A stretch of DNA of 64,000 nucleotides, from positions 248,001 to 312,000 of the forward strand of contig CAVTES010000015.1 of NCBI GenBank assembly GCA_963733885.1, read 5' to 3'. Origin of the DNA: JACVRW01 sp963733885 (GTDB taxonomy: Bacteria > Actinomycetota > Thermoleophilia > Solirubrobacterales > Thermoleophilaceae). Position 1 is the first letter of the stretch. Each line of letters starts with the position of its first letter. The notes below the pieces were generated by a model. It did no database searches. It was not told where the DNA came from and saw nothing but the letters and a program-made list of their open reading frames with translations. Positions 35,112 through 44,187 of the stretch are shown in pieces. Both the position numbers and the translations under genes were made by a program.

Positions 35112-36718
35112 CGCAAACGGCCGACATCGTCGTCGCCGGCGCGGGCCACAACAGCCTCATCACTGCTGCCTACCTGGCGAAGGCGGGCCACGAGTGCCTC
35201 GTACTCGACGCGCGCGCGATACCCGGCGGCGGCGCCGCCACCGAGCACCTGCTCGGGCCCGACTACAGGATCGACTCGTGCTCGACCGGGCACACGATCA
35301 TCCGCGTGAATCCGCTGCTCACGAACGACGAGCTCGGGCTCCACGCGGACTACGGGCTCGACTACCTCGAGCCGGACCCGGTCGGGCACGTCGCTTTCCC
35401 GGACGGCGAGCAGCTGACCATGTGGCTCGACATCGACCGCACCTGCGACGAGATCGCGCGCTTCTCGAAGAGGGACGCCGAGGCCTACCGGCGCCTTGTC
35501 GCCGAGTACGACGAGGTGAAGGGGATCTTCGGCCGCGCACGAGTGACGCCACCCGGCTTCGGGCCGTCGCTCGAGGAGATGCTGCTCGAGCACCCGCGCG
35601 GGCGGATCTGGCTGCGGCGGAACGCGATCACTGCCTGGGATGTGATCAGGCGCGAGTTCGAGGACCGCCACGTCCAGGCGTTCATGATCTGGCAGGCGTT
35701 CCAGACGCTCGTCCCGGTGGACGCCGCGGGCTCGGGGGTGAACGCCTACTCGATCATCTTCGGCCGCCAGGGGCGCAGCTGGTCGGTACCGCGCGGCGGC
35801 TCGGGCGCGCTCACGGACGCGCTCACCCGCTTCCTCGAGGACCACGGCTCAACAGTGCTCTGCAACCGGCAGGTCTCGCGGCTCGTGCTCGAGGACGGGC
35901 GCTGCACCGGCGTCGAGACCGACGACGGCGAGCGCTACACGGCCAGGCGAGCCGTGCTCTCCACGATCCACGTCAAGCACCTCGTGCACATGGCGCCGCG
36001 CGAAGCGTGGGGCGAGGAGTTCCTCTACGGCGTGGACACCTACGACGTCGGAATGTCGGGGATGGCGTGCTACCTGGCCACCGATGCGGCGCCCGAATTC
36101 CAGACGCCCGACGGCCCCCGCGCCGCGGTCTCCGCGGGCACGGTGGGCTGGCCGGAGGAGGTGCTCGCTCTGGGGCGGGCGGTGCGCGACCGGCGGCCGT
36201 ACGACGACGGCGTGCCGTGGCTGCTGGTGGCCACGCCCACGCTCGTGGATCCGGACCGCGCGCCGGAGGGGCAGCACACCATCAAGCTGCTGAGCCCGCA
36301 GGCCTGGGACCTGCCGGAGGGCGTCGCGAGCTGGGACGAGCACAAGGAGACGGTCTTCCGGCGCCAGCTCGAGCATGTCCGCCGCTTCGTCCCGGCGCTC
36401 TCCGGCGAGCGCATCATCACGTCCCACGTGAAGAGCCCGGCGGACATCGAGGCCTCGAATCAGCACATGATCCGCGGGGCGTTCCACGGAGGGGACCGCA
36501 GCTATGCGTACAGCGGGAAGAACCGGCCGGTGCCGGGCTGGGCGGATCACCGCATGCCGATCCCGGGCCTCTACCAGACGGGCGGCACCACCAGCGTGGG
36601 CGGCTCGGTCACCGGCGTGCCCGGCCGCAGCGCTGCCATGGTGATGCTGAGTGACCTGGGACACGACCCGGAGGAGGTGATGGCCGGTGCCGGACGCGCG
36701 CGTGCAGGCAGCCGTTGA
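35108..36718 (+). CDS. Phytoene-dehydrogenase-like FAD oxidoreductase (COG1233 type)
   Basis: A 536-residue flavoprotein. 'DIVVAGAGHNSLITAAYLAKAG' is the dinucleotide-binding start, followed by 'VLDARAIPGGGAATEH'. 'VPRGGSGALTDALTRFLEDHG' and the C-terminal 'LYQTGGTTSVGGSVTGVPGR', which binds the FAD, are typical of the NAD(P)-binding phytoene-desaturase-like family often found in catabolic clusters. Probably oxidises an alicyclic or amine intermediate; no carotenoid genes adjoin it. ATG at 35108 overlaps the amidohydrolase stop; its last 32 bases overlap the hydrolase gene. Confidence 0.88.
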   Translation: MTQTADIVVAGAGHNSLITAAYLAKAGHECLVLDARAIPGGGAATEHLLGPDYRIDSCSTGHTIIRVNPLLTNDELGLHADYGLDYLEPDPVGHVAFPDGEQLTMWLDIDRTCDEIARFSKRDAEAYRRLVAEYDEVKGIFGRARVTPPGFGPSLEEMLLEHPRGRIWLRRNAITAWDVIRREFEDRHVQAFMIWQAFQTLVPVDAAGSGVNAYSIIFGRQGRSWSVPRGGSGALTDALTRFLEDHGSTVLCNRQVSRLVLEDGRCTGVETDDGERYTARRAVLSTIHVKHLVHMAPREAWGEEFLYGVDTYDVGMSGMACYLATDAAPEFQTPDGPRAAVSAGTVGWPEEVLALGRAVRDRRPYDDGVPWLLVATPTLVDPDRAPEGQHTIKLLSPQAWDLPEGVASWDEHKETVFRRQLEHVRRFVPALSGERIITSHVKSPADIEASNQHMIRGAFHGGDRSYAYSGKNRPVPGWADHRMPIPGLYQTGGTTSVGGSVTGVPGRSAAMVMLSDLGHDPEEVMAGAGRARAGSR

Positions 36719-37742
36719 CCACTGGGCACCGCGCTTCGTGCAGGCGGGGGTGGACTACAGCGACTTCGTCGCGACCACCGCGGGGGTCGAGCGCTGGGAG
36801 GACTGGCACGCCGCCTGGTGCCGGAACGCCGACATGCACGCGGGACTCGCCGAGAAGGCCGCCGCCAAGGGCCGCCGCCTCACGGCCGGCGAGGCATGGG
36901 CGCGCGCGACCGTGGCCTACCACTTCGCGAAGTTCGTTTGGATGGTCGATCCCGCGCGCAGCCGCGCCGCCGCCGACAGGGCGGTCGCGGCGATGGCGAG
37001 GACGCACGAGTACCTCGACCCTGCCGCAGAGCGCCTCGAGGTGCCGCTCGACGGCGGCAGGGTGGTGGGGAACCTGCGCCGGCCCGCCGGCGAGACGCGC
37101 CCGCCACTCGTGCTGCTCGTGCCCGGGCTCGACTCCACCAAGGAGGAGTTCTTCAGGCTCGAGAACGTCTTCCTCGACCGTGGGATGGCCACGCTGTCGA
37201 TGGACGGCCCCGGGCAGGGAGAGTCGGGCTACGACCTGCCGATCCGGGCCGACTACGACGTGGCGGTTACCGCGGTGCTCGACGACCTCGGCGACCGCAA
37301 CGACGTCGACCTCGACCGGGTCGGCCTGCTCGGCGTGAGCCTGGGCGGGTACTACGCCCCGCGCGTGCTGGCGTTCGAGCCCAGGGTGAAGGCCGGCGTG
37401 GGGCTGAGCGGCCCGTACCGCTTCAGCGACATCTGGGACACCGTCCCTCCGCAGACGCGCGAGACGTTCGTGGCGAAGTCGTTCGCGAAGGACGACGGCG
37501 ACGGGCGCGCCAAGGCGGCCAAGCTCGACCTGGACGGGGTGGCCGAGCGGATCGAGCAGCCGTACCTGGCGATCACCGGCAAGCTCGACCGCTTGATCCC
37601 ATGGGAGCAGACCGAGCGCGCCGCCAGGGAGGCGCCGAACGGGGCGTTCCTGCTGCATGAGGACGGCAACCACGGCTGCGCGAACGTCCCGTACAAGACG
37701 CGGCCGGTGGCGGCCGACTGGCTTCGCGAGCAGCTCGGATGA
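36687..37742 (+). CDS. Alpha/beta hydrolase resembling 2,6-dihydroxypseudooxynicotine hydrolase
   Basis: A 351-residue enzyme with an N-terminal helical cap (about residues 1-115, including 'AKGRRLTAGEAWARATVAYHFAK') followed by the alpha/beta hydrolase core. The nucleophile is Ser in 'GVSLGGYYA', the acid Asp in 'TGKLDRLIP', and the base His in 'DGNHGCAN'; the oxyanion region is 'LVPGLDSTKEEF'. This layout recalls the C-C bond hydrolase of nicotine breakdown and the FrsA/YqiA-like relatives; identity of the reaction is inference. GTG 36687 is preceded by GGAGG at 36671-36675 and overlaps the upstream gene by 32 bases. Confidence 0.84.
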   Translation: MPDARVQAAVDHWAPRFVQAGVDYSDFVATTAGVERWEDWHAAWCRNADMHAGLAEKAAAKGRRLTAGEAWARATVAYHFAKFVWMVDPARSRAAADRAVAAMARTHEYLDPAAERLEVPLDGGRVVGNLRRPAGETRPPLVLLVPGLDSTKEEFFRLENVFLDRGMATLSMDGPGQGESGYDLPIRADYDVAVTAVLDDLGDRNDVDLDRVGLLGVSLGGYYAPRVLAFEPRVKAGVGLSGPYRFSDIWDTVPPQTRETFVAKSFAKDDGDGRAKAAKLDLDGVAERIEQPYLAITGKLDRLIPWEQTERAAREAPNGAFLLHEDGNHGCANVPYKTRPVAADWLREQLG

Positions 37743-38713
37743 CCGGGATCGCGATCGTGGGCACGGGCATGTGGGGGCCGCGCCTGGCGGGCGCCGCCGA
37801 GCGTGCCGGGCTCGAGCTCGTCACGTGCTTCAGCAGGGACGAGGGGAAGCGCGGGGAGTTCGCCGAGCGCTTCGGCTGCGAGCCCGCAGCGAGCCTGGGG
37901 GAGGCGATCGGGCACCCTCTCGTCGAGGGCGTGGTGCTCGCGACGCCCAACGACGTGCACGAGGAGCAGACGCTCGCGTGCGCCGAGCGCGGGCGCCATG
38001 TGTTCGTGGAGAAGCCGATCGCGGACAGCGTCGAAGCGGCACAGCGGATGCGCTCGGCGTGCGCACAGGCCGGGGTGACGCTTCTTGTCGGCCAGGCGTT
38101 CCGCCGGCTCGGCGCCGCCCGGCGCGTCAAGCGGCTGCTCGACGACGGCGCGCTCGGCCGGGTCGTCCTCGCCGAGGCGAACATGTCGCTCACGGGCTCG
38201 TTCAAGCCCGGGGCATGGCGCGGTGAGCGCGAGCGCAACCCGGGCGGCCCGATCATGCAGCTCGGGATCCACTGCGTGGACACCCTGGCCTACTGGCTCG
38301 GGCCGGTCAGGCGGGCGTCGGGCCGCTTCGCGCGCGTGGAGACCCCCGCCGAGATCGACGACGTCGGGGTCGTGACGCTGGAGTTCGAATCCGGCGCGCT
38401 CGGGGCGCTGACCGGCAGCTATGTGTCGCCGAAGACACTCTCGCTGCGACTGCTCGGGACGGAGGCGGTGCTCGACTACCGCACCGACTTCTCGGTATGG
38501 CCGGACGCCCGGGCGCTCGACGGCGTGACGACGCTGACGCTCGACGGCGAGCCCGTCGAGTTCGAGGAGCGCGACATGCTGGCGGAGGAGCTCGCCGAGT
38601 TCGGCCGCTGCATCCGAGGCGAGGCGGAGCCGGAGACCGGGGCGGACGAGGGCATCGCGGCGCTGGCCGCGGTGGTCCAGGCGCTCGAGACGCACGCCGA
38701 GGCCGTGAGCTGA
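37739..38713 (+). CDS. Gfo/Idh/MocA-family oxidoreductase
   Basis: A 324-residue NAD(P)-dependent dehydrogenase. 'GIAIVGTGMWGPRLAGAAE' is the Rossmann start, 'HVFVEKPIADSVEAAQRM' the conserved EKP motif that contains the catalytic Lys, and 'IMQLGIHCVDTLAYWLGP' the substrate-binding Asp/His region. The substrate is usually a sugar or cyclitol, but several members act on other hydroxy compounds. Overlaps the hydrolase stop by 4 bases (ATGA). Confidence 0.9.
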   Translation: MTGIAIVGTGMWGPRLAGAAERAGLELVTCFSRDEGKRGEFAERFGCEPAASLGEAIGHPLVEGVVLATPNDVHEEQTLACAERGRHVFVEKPIADSVEAAQRMRSACAQAGVTLLVGQAFRRLGAARRVKRLLDDGALGRVVLAEANMSLTGSFKPGAWRGERERNPGGPIMQLGIHCVDTLAYWLGPVRRASGRFARVETPAEIDDVGVVTLEFESGALGALTGSYVSPKTLSLRLLGTEAVLDYRTDFSVWPDARALDGVTTLTLDGEPVEFEERDMLAEELAEFGRCIRGEAEPETGADEGIAALAAVVQALETHAEAVS

Positions 38714-39678
38714 TGCGCGCCGCCGTCGTCGACGCCGTCGGCTCCCCGCCGGCACCGGCCGAGGTGGATGAGCCGGTTCGGGAGGAGGAGACCGCGCTCG
38801 TGGCCGTGGAGGCTGTGCCGCTCAACCCCGTCGAGATCCGCGTGGCCGCCGGCCGCCACCCGAGGCACGCGCAGCCGCCGTACGTGCCAGGGCTCGAGGG
38901 CGTGGGAAGGGTGGTGGAATCGGCCCGGATCCCGCCCGGCAGGCGGGTTCGGTTCGAGGTGGCCGCACTGCCGGGCTTCGGCCGGCACGGAACGCTCGCC
39001 GAGCGCGCCGCCGTCCCGGAGGACTCCCTCGTGGACCTCCCGGACGAGATCGACGATGACCTCGCCGCCGCCCTCGGCGTGGTCGGCATCACCGCGCTGC
39101 TCGCGCTCGAGCGCGCCGAGCCGCAGCGCGGGGAGCGCGTGCTCGTGCTCGGCGCCACGGGCGCCGTCGGGCAGGTGGCGCTGCAGCTGGCGAAGCTGTT
39201 CGGTGCAGGCCCGGTCGTGGGCGCCGGACGCAGCGCCGAGCGCCTGGGGCGCGCTCGGGAGCTGGGCGCCGACGCGGTAGTGGAGCTCGGGGAGGGCGAC
39301 CTCGCCGAGCCCTTCGAGCAGGCGGCCGGCGGCCAGCTCGACATCGTGATCGATCCGCTCTGGGGCGAGCCCGCCATGGCGGCTCTCCGGGCGATCGCCA
39401 CGAACGGGCGCCTCGTCAACGTCGGGCAGTGCGCTGGCGCCGACGTCAGGCTGCCACTCGAGGTCGTCCGCAACCGACAGGGCGCGATACACGCGATCTC
39501 GTCTGGCTGGACCGGCCTCGAGGCGAAGGCCAGGGCCTACCGCCGGCTCGTGGAGTACTCGGTGGCGGGCCACCTCACCGTGGACCGCGAGGTGGTTCCG
39601 CTCGACGACGTGGGCGCCGCCTGGCAGCGGCAGGACGCATCGCCGGGCCGCAAGCTCGTGATCGCCCTGGGCCGTTGA
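38713..39678 (+). CDS. Quinone-oxidoreductase-like, zinc-independent MDR protein
   Basis: A 321-residue medium-chain dehydrogenase/reductase. 'YVPGLEGVGRVVE' in the N-terminal GroES-like half and 'VLVLGATGAVGQVALQLAKLFG' for the NADPH site are typical. I see no zinc-ligand Cys/His set, so it belongs to the quinone oxidoreductase/enoyl reductase branch. It probably reduces an enone or quinone intermediate. ATG 38713 overlaps the preceding stop (TGATG), and its own stop overlaps the next TTG. Confidence 0.88.
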   Translation: MRAAVVDAVGSPPAPAEVDEPVREEETALVAVEAVPLNPVEIRVAAGRHPRHAQPPYVPGLEGVGRVVESARIPPGRRVRFEVAALPGFGRHGTLAERAAVPEDSLVDLPDEIDDDLAAALGVVGITALLALERAEPQRGERVLVLGATGAVGQVALQLAKLFGAGPVVGAGRSAERLGRARELGADAVVELGEGDLAEPFEQAAGGQLDIVIDPLWGEPAMAALRAIATNGRLVNVGQCAGADVRLPLEVVRNRQGAIHAISSGWTGLEAKARAYRRLVEYSVAGHLTVDREVVPLDDVGAAWQRQDASPGRKLVIALGR

Positions 39679-41840
39679 CCCTCGTCGGCCGCCCCGTCCG
39701 CCGCCGCGAGGATGACCGCATCCTGCGCGGCAGGACGCGCTATCTCGACGACATCGACCCGCCCGGCGCCGCGCACGTCGCTTTCGTGCGCAGCCCGTTC
39801 GCGCACGCCCGCATCGCCGGCGTGGGCGTGCCCGACGGGCTCGCGGGCGCGTTCGCGGTGATCACTGCGGCCGACCTGGAGGGGCGGGCGGGCGACCTGC
39901 CGGTGCAGGGTATCCAGGGCGGGCGGGTCGCCGACGAGGGCCACCCGGTGCTCGCCAGGGATGAGGTGCGGTACGCCGGCCAGCCCGTGGCGGCCGTGCT
40001 GGCGGAGTCCCGCGCGCTCGCCGAGGACGCCGCCGAGCTGGTCGAGGTCGACTACGAGCAGCTCGAGCCCGTGCTGGACCCCCGGAGCTCGGATGTCACG
40101 TTGAGCCATTGGCACAAGGTGACCGGCGACGTGGAGGGCGTCTTCAAGGCAGCTGCCCGCGTCGTGCGCGCGAGCCATGCGCTGCCCCGGCTCGCCCCCG
40201 TGCCCATGGAGCCGCGCGGCACGATCGCTTCGTACGACGAGGCGGAGGACATGCTGACGGTCTGGGTGTCGGCCCAGGACAGCCACCGACAGCTCGCGGG
40301 CCTGGCGGCGGTGCTCGACCGGCCCGAGGAGACGATCCACGTGATCGTCCCGGACGTGGGCGGTGCCTTCGGGAGCAAGGGGGCGCCCGCCCCCGAGACG
40401 ATGCTGGTGGCGCTCGCGGCGATGACCAGCGGCCGCACGGTCAAGTGGACGGAGGACCGGGAGGAGAACTTCGTCGCCTCCTACCAGGGGCGGGGCATGG
40501 AGGCGGACGTGGAGCTGGCCTTCGACACCGACGCACGGCTGCTCGCGGTGCGCGCCCGCATCTGGGCGGATGTCGGCGGCTATCTGATGCCGACCACGGC
40601 GCTCCCCACGCACACCGCCGCGATGCTGATGTGCGGGGTCTACGACGTCCAGGTCGCCGATGTCGAGGTCCTGGGCCGGCGGACGAACAAGGTGCCCACC
40701 GGCCCATATCGCGGCGCCGGGCGCCCTGAGGCCGCCTACTTCGTGGAATGCACGATCGACCTCGCCGCCCGCGAGCTCGGCATCGACCCGCTCGAGCTCC
40801 GGCGCCGGAACCTCATCCGCGAGCTCCCCTACGAGACGGCGCTCGGCTGGACCTACGACTCCGGTGACTACGCGCGCTGCCTCGACCTGGCGGAGGAGCT
40901 GGTGAAGCCCGAGCGGCGCTCCGACGCGGCGCGCGTGGTGGGCACCGGCTTCGGCATGTACGTCGAGCGAGCGGGCGGCCTGTTCGAGACGGCCGAGGCC
41001 GAGCTGCTGCCGAACGGGAGGCTCCTCGTGCGAAGCGGCTCGTCGCCGCACGGCCAGGGGCACGACACGACCTTCGCGCAGGTGGCGGCCGAACGGTTCC
41101 GGGTGGGGTTGGAGGACGTGGAGCTTCGCTTCGGCGACTCCAAGGAGGTGCCGCGCGGCGTGGGCACCTTCGCCAGCCGCTCGGTGGCGATGGGCGGGTC
41201 CGCGGTCCTGCAGGCCGTCGACACGCTGAAGTGGAAGTGCCTGGCCGTGGCGGCGGGCCTGCTCGAGGCCGGTCCGGACGAGCTCGAATGGGGTGAGGGC
41301 GGCCAGGTTTCGGCTCCGGACGGGCGGACGGTGTCGCTTCGCGAGATGGCGGGCGCGTCGCCCGGGACCCGGGCCGCCGCCCGCTTCGAGTCCGATCTCG
41401 TCTTCTCGTCGGGGGCCTACGGGGCCGTCGTCGAGATCGAGCGCGCCACCGGGCGGCTGCGGGTACTGCGCCTTGTCGCGGTCGACGACGCCGGCACGAT
41501 CGTCAACCCGCTCCTGGCGGAAGGACAGGTGATCGGCGGGACCGCGCAGGGCCTCGGCCAGTGCCTGGTGGAGGAGGCGGCCTACGACGAGGAGGGCAAC
41601 CCGACCTTCGCCTCGTTCGCCGGCTACAGCCTGCTCACCGCCGCGGAGATGCCGCCGGTCGTCGCGGAGTTCGTCGAAACGCCGTCGCCGCTCAACCCGC
41701 TGGGGGCGAAAGGGATCGGCGAGGGCGGATCGATCGGGACGCCGGGCGCCGTGGCGAACGCAGTCGCCGACGCGCTCGGCGGCGTGCGGGTCGACCCGCC
41801 GTTCAGCGAGGACAAGCTCTGGCGGGCGCTGCGCTCGTGA
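39675..41840 (+). CDS. Molybdenum hydroxylase large subunit (xanthine dehydrogenase/CoxL family)
   Basis: A 721-residue molybdopterin-binding subunit. 'LVGRPVRRREDDRILRG' is the usual start; 'VPDVGGAFGSKGAPAPE' and 'GPYRGAGRPEAAYFVE' match the family, the latter being the form II motif rather than the AYRCSFR of true CO dehydrogenase. The catalytic Glu is in 'GAKGIGEGGSIGTPGA' near the C-terminus. It presumably hydroxylates an aromatic or N-heteroaromatic ring. The start is TTG at 39675, overlapping the upstream stop (TTGA), with no in-frame ATG or GTG before conserved sequence. Confidence 0.93.
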   Translation: MTLVGRPVRRREDDRILRGRTRYLDDIDPPGAAHVAFVRSPFAHARIAGVGVPDGLAGAFAVITAADLEGRAGDLPVQGIQGGRVADEGHPVLARDEVRYAGQPVAAVLAESRALAEDAAELVEVDYEQLEPVLDPRSSDVTLSHWHKVTGDVEGVFKAAARVVRASHALPRLAPVPMEPRGTIASYDEAEDMLTVWVSAQDSHRQLAGLAAVLDRPEETIHVIVPDVGGAFGSKGAPAPETMLVALAAMTSGRTVKWTEDREENFVASYQGRGMEADVELAFDTDARLLAVRARIWADVGGYLMPTTALPTHTAAMLMCGVYDVQVADVEVLGRRTNKVPTGPYRGAGRPEAAYFVECTIDLAARELGIDPLELRRRNLIRELPYETALGWTYDSGDYARCLDLAEELVKPERRSDAARVVGTGFGMYVERAGGLFETAEAELLPNGRLLVRSGSSPHGQGHDTTFAQVAAERFRVGLEDVELRFGDSKEVPRGVGTFASRSVAMGGSAVLQAVDTLKWKCLAVAAGLLEAGPDELEWGEGGQVSAPDGRTVSLREMAGASPGTRAAARFESDLVFSSGAYGAVVEIERATGRLRVLRLVAVDDAGTIVNPLLAEGQVIGGTAQGLGQCLVEEAAYDEEGNPTFASFAGYSLLTAAEMPPVVAEFVETPSPLNPLGAKGIGEGGSIGTPGAVANAVADALGGVRVDPPFSEDKLWRALRS

Positions 41841-42649
41841 AGCCGGCTCCGTTCGAATATCGCGCTCCCGCCACCGTCGACGACGCGCTGCCGCTGCTCG
41901 GCCCCGACAGCACCGTGCTCGCCGGCGGACAGAGCCTCGTCCCGCTGCTCAACCTGCGGCTAGCACGTCCCGAGGTCGTGGTGGACATCAACGGGATCGC
42001 ATCGCTCGACTACATACTCGACGGAAGCGGGCCGCTGCGGATCGGGGCCATGACCCGCCAGGTCACGCTCGAGCGATCCGACCTCGTCCGGCGGCGCTGG
42101 CCCCTGCTGCACAAGGCCATCCGGCTCGTCGGGCACTACCAGATCCGGAGCCGGGGGACCGTGGGCGGCTCGGTCGCGCATGCGGATCCAGCCGCCGAGC
42201 TGCCCGTTGCCCTGACCGCCCTCGGCGCCCGCTTCCACCTGCTCTCCCCGGGCGGCACCCGCGCGGTGGGCGCCTCGGACTTCTTCCTCGGCCCGCTGTA
42301 CACGGTCCGCGAAGCGGACGAGCTGCTGGTGGAGATCGAGGTGCCGGAGCAGCCCGACGGCGCTGGGAGCGGCTTCGCGGAGCACGCGCGCACGCACGGC
42401 GACTTCGCGACGGCGGGCGCGGCCGCCGTCGTGGCTCCAGGCGGACCGGCCGGCATCGTGCTGCTCGGGGCAGGTCCCACGCCGGTGCGCGCCGAGGCGG
42501 CCGAGCGGGCGCTGGCCGGCGGCGCCGAACCGCGGGAGGCCGCCGCGCTGTCGGCGCAGGAAGTGGAGGACGAGCACCGGCGGGCGCTCTGCACGGAGCT
42601 GGCGCGCCGCGCGATCCAGGAGGCAATGGCCGGAGTGGCGCGGGCGTGA
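41837..42649 (+). CDS. Molybdenum hydroxylase FAD subunit (CoxM-like)
   Basis: A 270-residue FAD-binding subunit. 'VLAGGQSLVPLLNLRLARP' binds the FAD pyrophosphate; 'RSRGTVGGSVAHADPAAELP' is the second conserved FAD loop; 'VVAPGGPAGIVLLGAGPTPVRA' begins the C-terminal domain. Transfers electrons from the iron-sulfur subunit to an acceptor. GTG at 41837 overlaps the large-subunit stop, and its stop overlaps the small-subunit GTG. Confidence 0.94.
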   Translation: MKPAPFEYRAPATVDDALPLLGPDSTVLAGGQSLVPLLNLRLARPEVVVDINGIASLDYILDGSGPLRIGAMTRQVTLERSDLVRRRWPLLHKAIRLVGHYQIRSRGTVGGSVAHADPAAELPVALTALGARFHLLSPGGTRAVGASDFFLGPLYTVREADELLVEIEVPEQPDGAGSGFAEHARTHGDFATAGAAAVVAPGGPAGIVLLGAGPTPVRAEAAERALAGGAEPREAAALSAQEVEDEHRRALCTELARRAIQEAMAGVARA

Positions 42650-43113
42650 GGATCACCGTCGAGATCAACGGCGACGCGTATGAGAGCGACGTCGAGCCGC
42701 GCACGCTCCTGTCCGACTTCATCCGCCACACCGTCGGTCTGACCGGCACGAAGGTCGGCTGCGAGCAGGGCGTCTGCGGTGCCTGCACCGTGCAGCTCGA
42801 CGGCGAGGCCGTCCGGTCCTGCCTGATGCTCGCCGTCCAGGCGAACGGCCGCGCCCTCAGGACGGTCGAGGGGCTCTCCGGGGACGGCGGCCTGCATCCG
42901 CTCCCACGCGCGTTCCACGAGGCGCACGCGCTTCAATGCGGGTTCTGCACACCGGGTTTCCTGATGTCGATAGAGGCGTTCCTGCGCGAGCACCCGGACG
43001 CCGGCGAGGAGGAGCTGCGCGAGGCGCTCGCGGGCAACCTCTGCCGCTGCACGGGCTACCTCGGCATCATTGAGGCGGTGGAACACGCAGCCCGGGAGAT
43101 GCGCGGAGGCTAG
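42646..43113 (+). CDS. Molybdenum hydroxylase [2Fe-2S] subunit (CoxS-like)
   Basis: A 155-residue iron-sulfur subunit. The plant-type cluster ligands are Cys39, Cys44, Cys47 and Cys59 ('GCEQGVCGACTVQL' then 'RSC'); the second cluster uses Cys98, Cys101, Cys133 and Cys135 ('QCGFCTPG', 'NLCRCTGY'). Length and pattern fit CoxS/NdhS/KdhS. It is the last gene of the run that starts at 28479. The gene order L-M-S differs from the coxMSL order of CO dehydrogenases. Confidence 0.96.
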   Translation: MRITVEINGDAYESDVEPRTLLSDFIRHTVGLTGTKVGCEQGVCGACTVQLDGEAVRSCLMLAVQANGRALRTVEGLSGDGGLHPLPRAFHEAHALQCGFCTPGFLMSIEAFLREHPDAGEEELREALAGNLCRCTGYLGIIEAVEHAAREMRGG

Positions 43114-43217
43114 GCACGCATGCGCGACGCCGGCGACGACGAGACGGCCGCTTGGTGGCGCAGCGGTCGCGTCCGGTTCGCTACTTCTGTGTTCGGTCGG
43201 CGCCGGAAGCCGTCGGG

Positions 43218-44027
43218 TTACTTGATCCCGACGACCATCGAATCGGGTCCGACGAGGGGCTCGACGTAGCCTTCGCGAAAGCCCGTCTCTTCCAGCCAGG
43301 TGCGGCAGTCCGCGCCGGTGTAGTCGAAGCCCCCGGGCGTCTCGATCAGCATGTTGAGACTCATCAGCAGGCCGAATGCGTTGCGGCGCCGCTCGTCGTC
43401 GATGATCGCGTCATAGACGATCAGCGCGCCGCCGTCGGGAAGCGCGTCGTAGGCCTTTTTGAGCAACAAGCGCTTCTCGTCGAGGTCCCAGTCGTGCAGG
43501 ATGTGGCCGAATATGAGCACGTCGGCCGTCGGCAGCGGATCGGCGAAGAAGTCGCCGGCCGTGAACCTCAGGCGCTCGCCGAGCCCGAGCCGAGCGACAT
43601 GGGCATCGAAGATCGGCTCGAGCGCCGGCAGGTCGAAACCGCCGCCCGTGATGTGCTCGTGCGCCAATGCGATCTGAGCCGGCACAGCGCCTTCGGCGCA
43701 GCCGACGTCGATCACGCTGCCGTGGTCGCGCCAGGGAAACTTGGCCGCGAGCGCCTGCGCTGCTCCGCCGCTGATGCCGCTCATCGCCTTTGCGAACTGC
43801 TCGAGCCGCGCCGGGTCGGCATAGAGCGCCCCGAAGAAGTCCCCACCGTCCTTGGCCTCGTTTTGAAGGGCACCGGTCCGCAGCGCCTCCGTCAGCGATC
43901 CCCAGAAGCCGTATAGACGGGCGTTCGCCATCTCCATGATCCCAGCGACATACGAAGGCTTGGCCCGGTCGAGAAACAGCTCGGCCGCCGGAGTGTTGGC
44001 GTAGCGGCCGTTCTCGCGCTCGAGCAT
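43218..44027 (-). pseudogene. O-methyltransferase lacking its N-terminal domain
   Basis: A 269-residue open frame whose first residues, 'MLERENGRYANTPAAELFL', are normally found about 60-80 residues into acetylserotonin/hydroxyneurosporene O-methyltransferase-like proteins, after the dimerisation winged helix. The SAM-binding domain is intact: 'VIDVGCAEGAVPAQIA' (motif I), 'FGHILHDWDLDEKRLLLKKAYDAL' region and 'PDGGALIVYDAIIDD'. Directly upstream (44028-44187) is an unrelated RTX-repeat fragment in another frame, so the start was replaced by recombination or deletion. It may be expressed as a shorter protein but probably cannot dimerise normally. Confidence 0.75.
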
Positions 44028-44187
44028 GCCGAGCGGTCCTTGCCGCCGCCGCTGGCGTTCCCGCTATCGAAGGCCTCGCTGTCGGCCTGGATGAAATCGT
44101 TGCCGTCACCGCCGTACAGGAGGTCGTCATCTCCGCCAGTGACGTCGCCGTCGAGGGTGCGGCTGTCGCCGGTCGTGCGACGGAATC
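44028..44187 (-). pseudogene. Fragment of an RTX calcium-binding repeat protein
   Basis: Read on the minus strand, about 53 codons between a TAG (44188-44190) and the methyltransferase start give 'DGDVTGGDDDLLYGGDGNDF', the nonapeptide GGxGxDxLx pattern of haemolysin-type calcium-binding repeats. No start codon or complete gene is present. It joins the truncated methyltransferase out of frame, so this is debris of a second gene. Confidence 0.7.

Noticed and set aside
35108..36718. A carotenoid biosynthesis phytoene desaturase
   Set aside because: No carotenoid genes adjoin it and its place in a catabolic operon fits the broader COG1233 oxidoreductase family; the prenyl synthase lies 25 kb away.
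39675..43113. Carbon monoxide dehydrogenase
   Set aside because: The large subunit has GPYRGAGRPEA instead of the AYRCSFR active-site loop of true CO dehydrogenase, and the gene order is L-M-S, not M-S-L.
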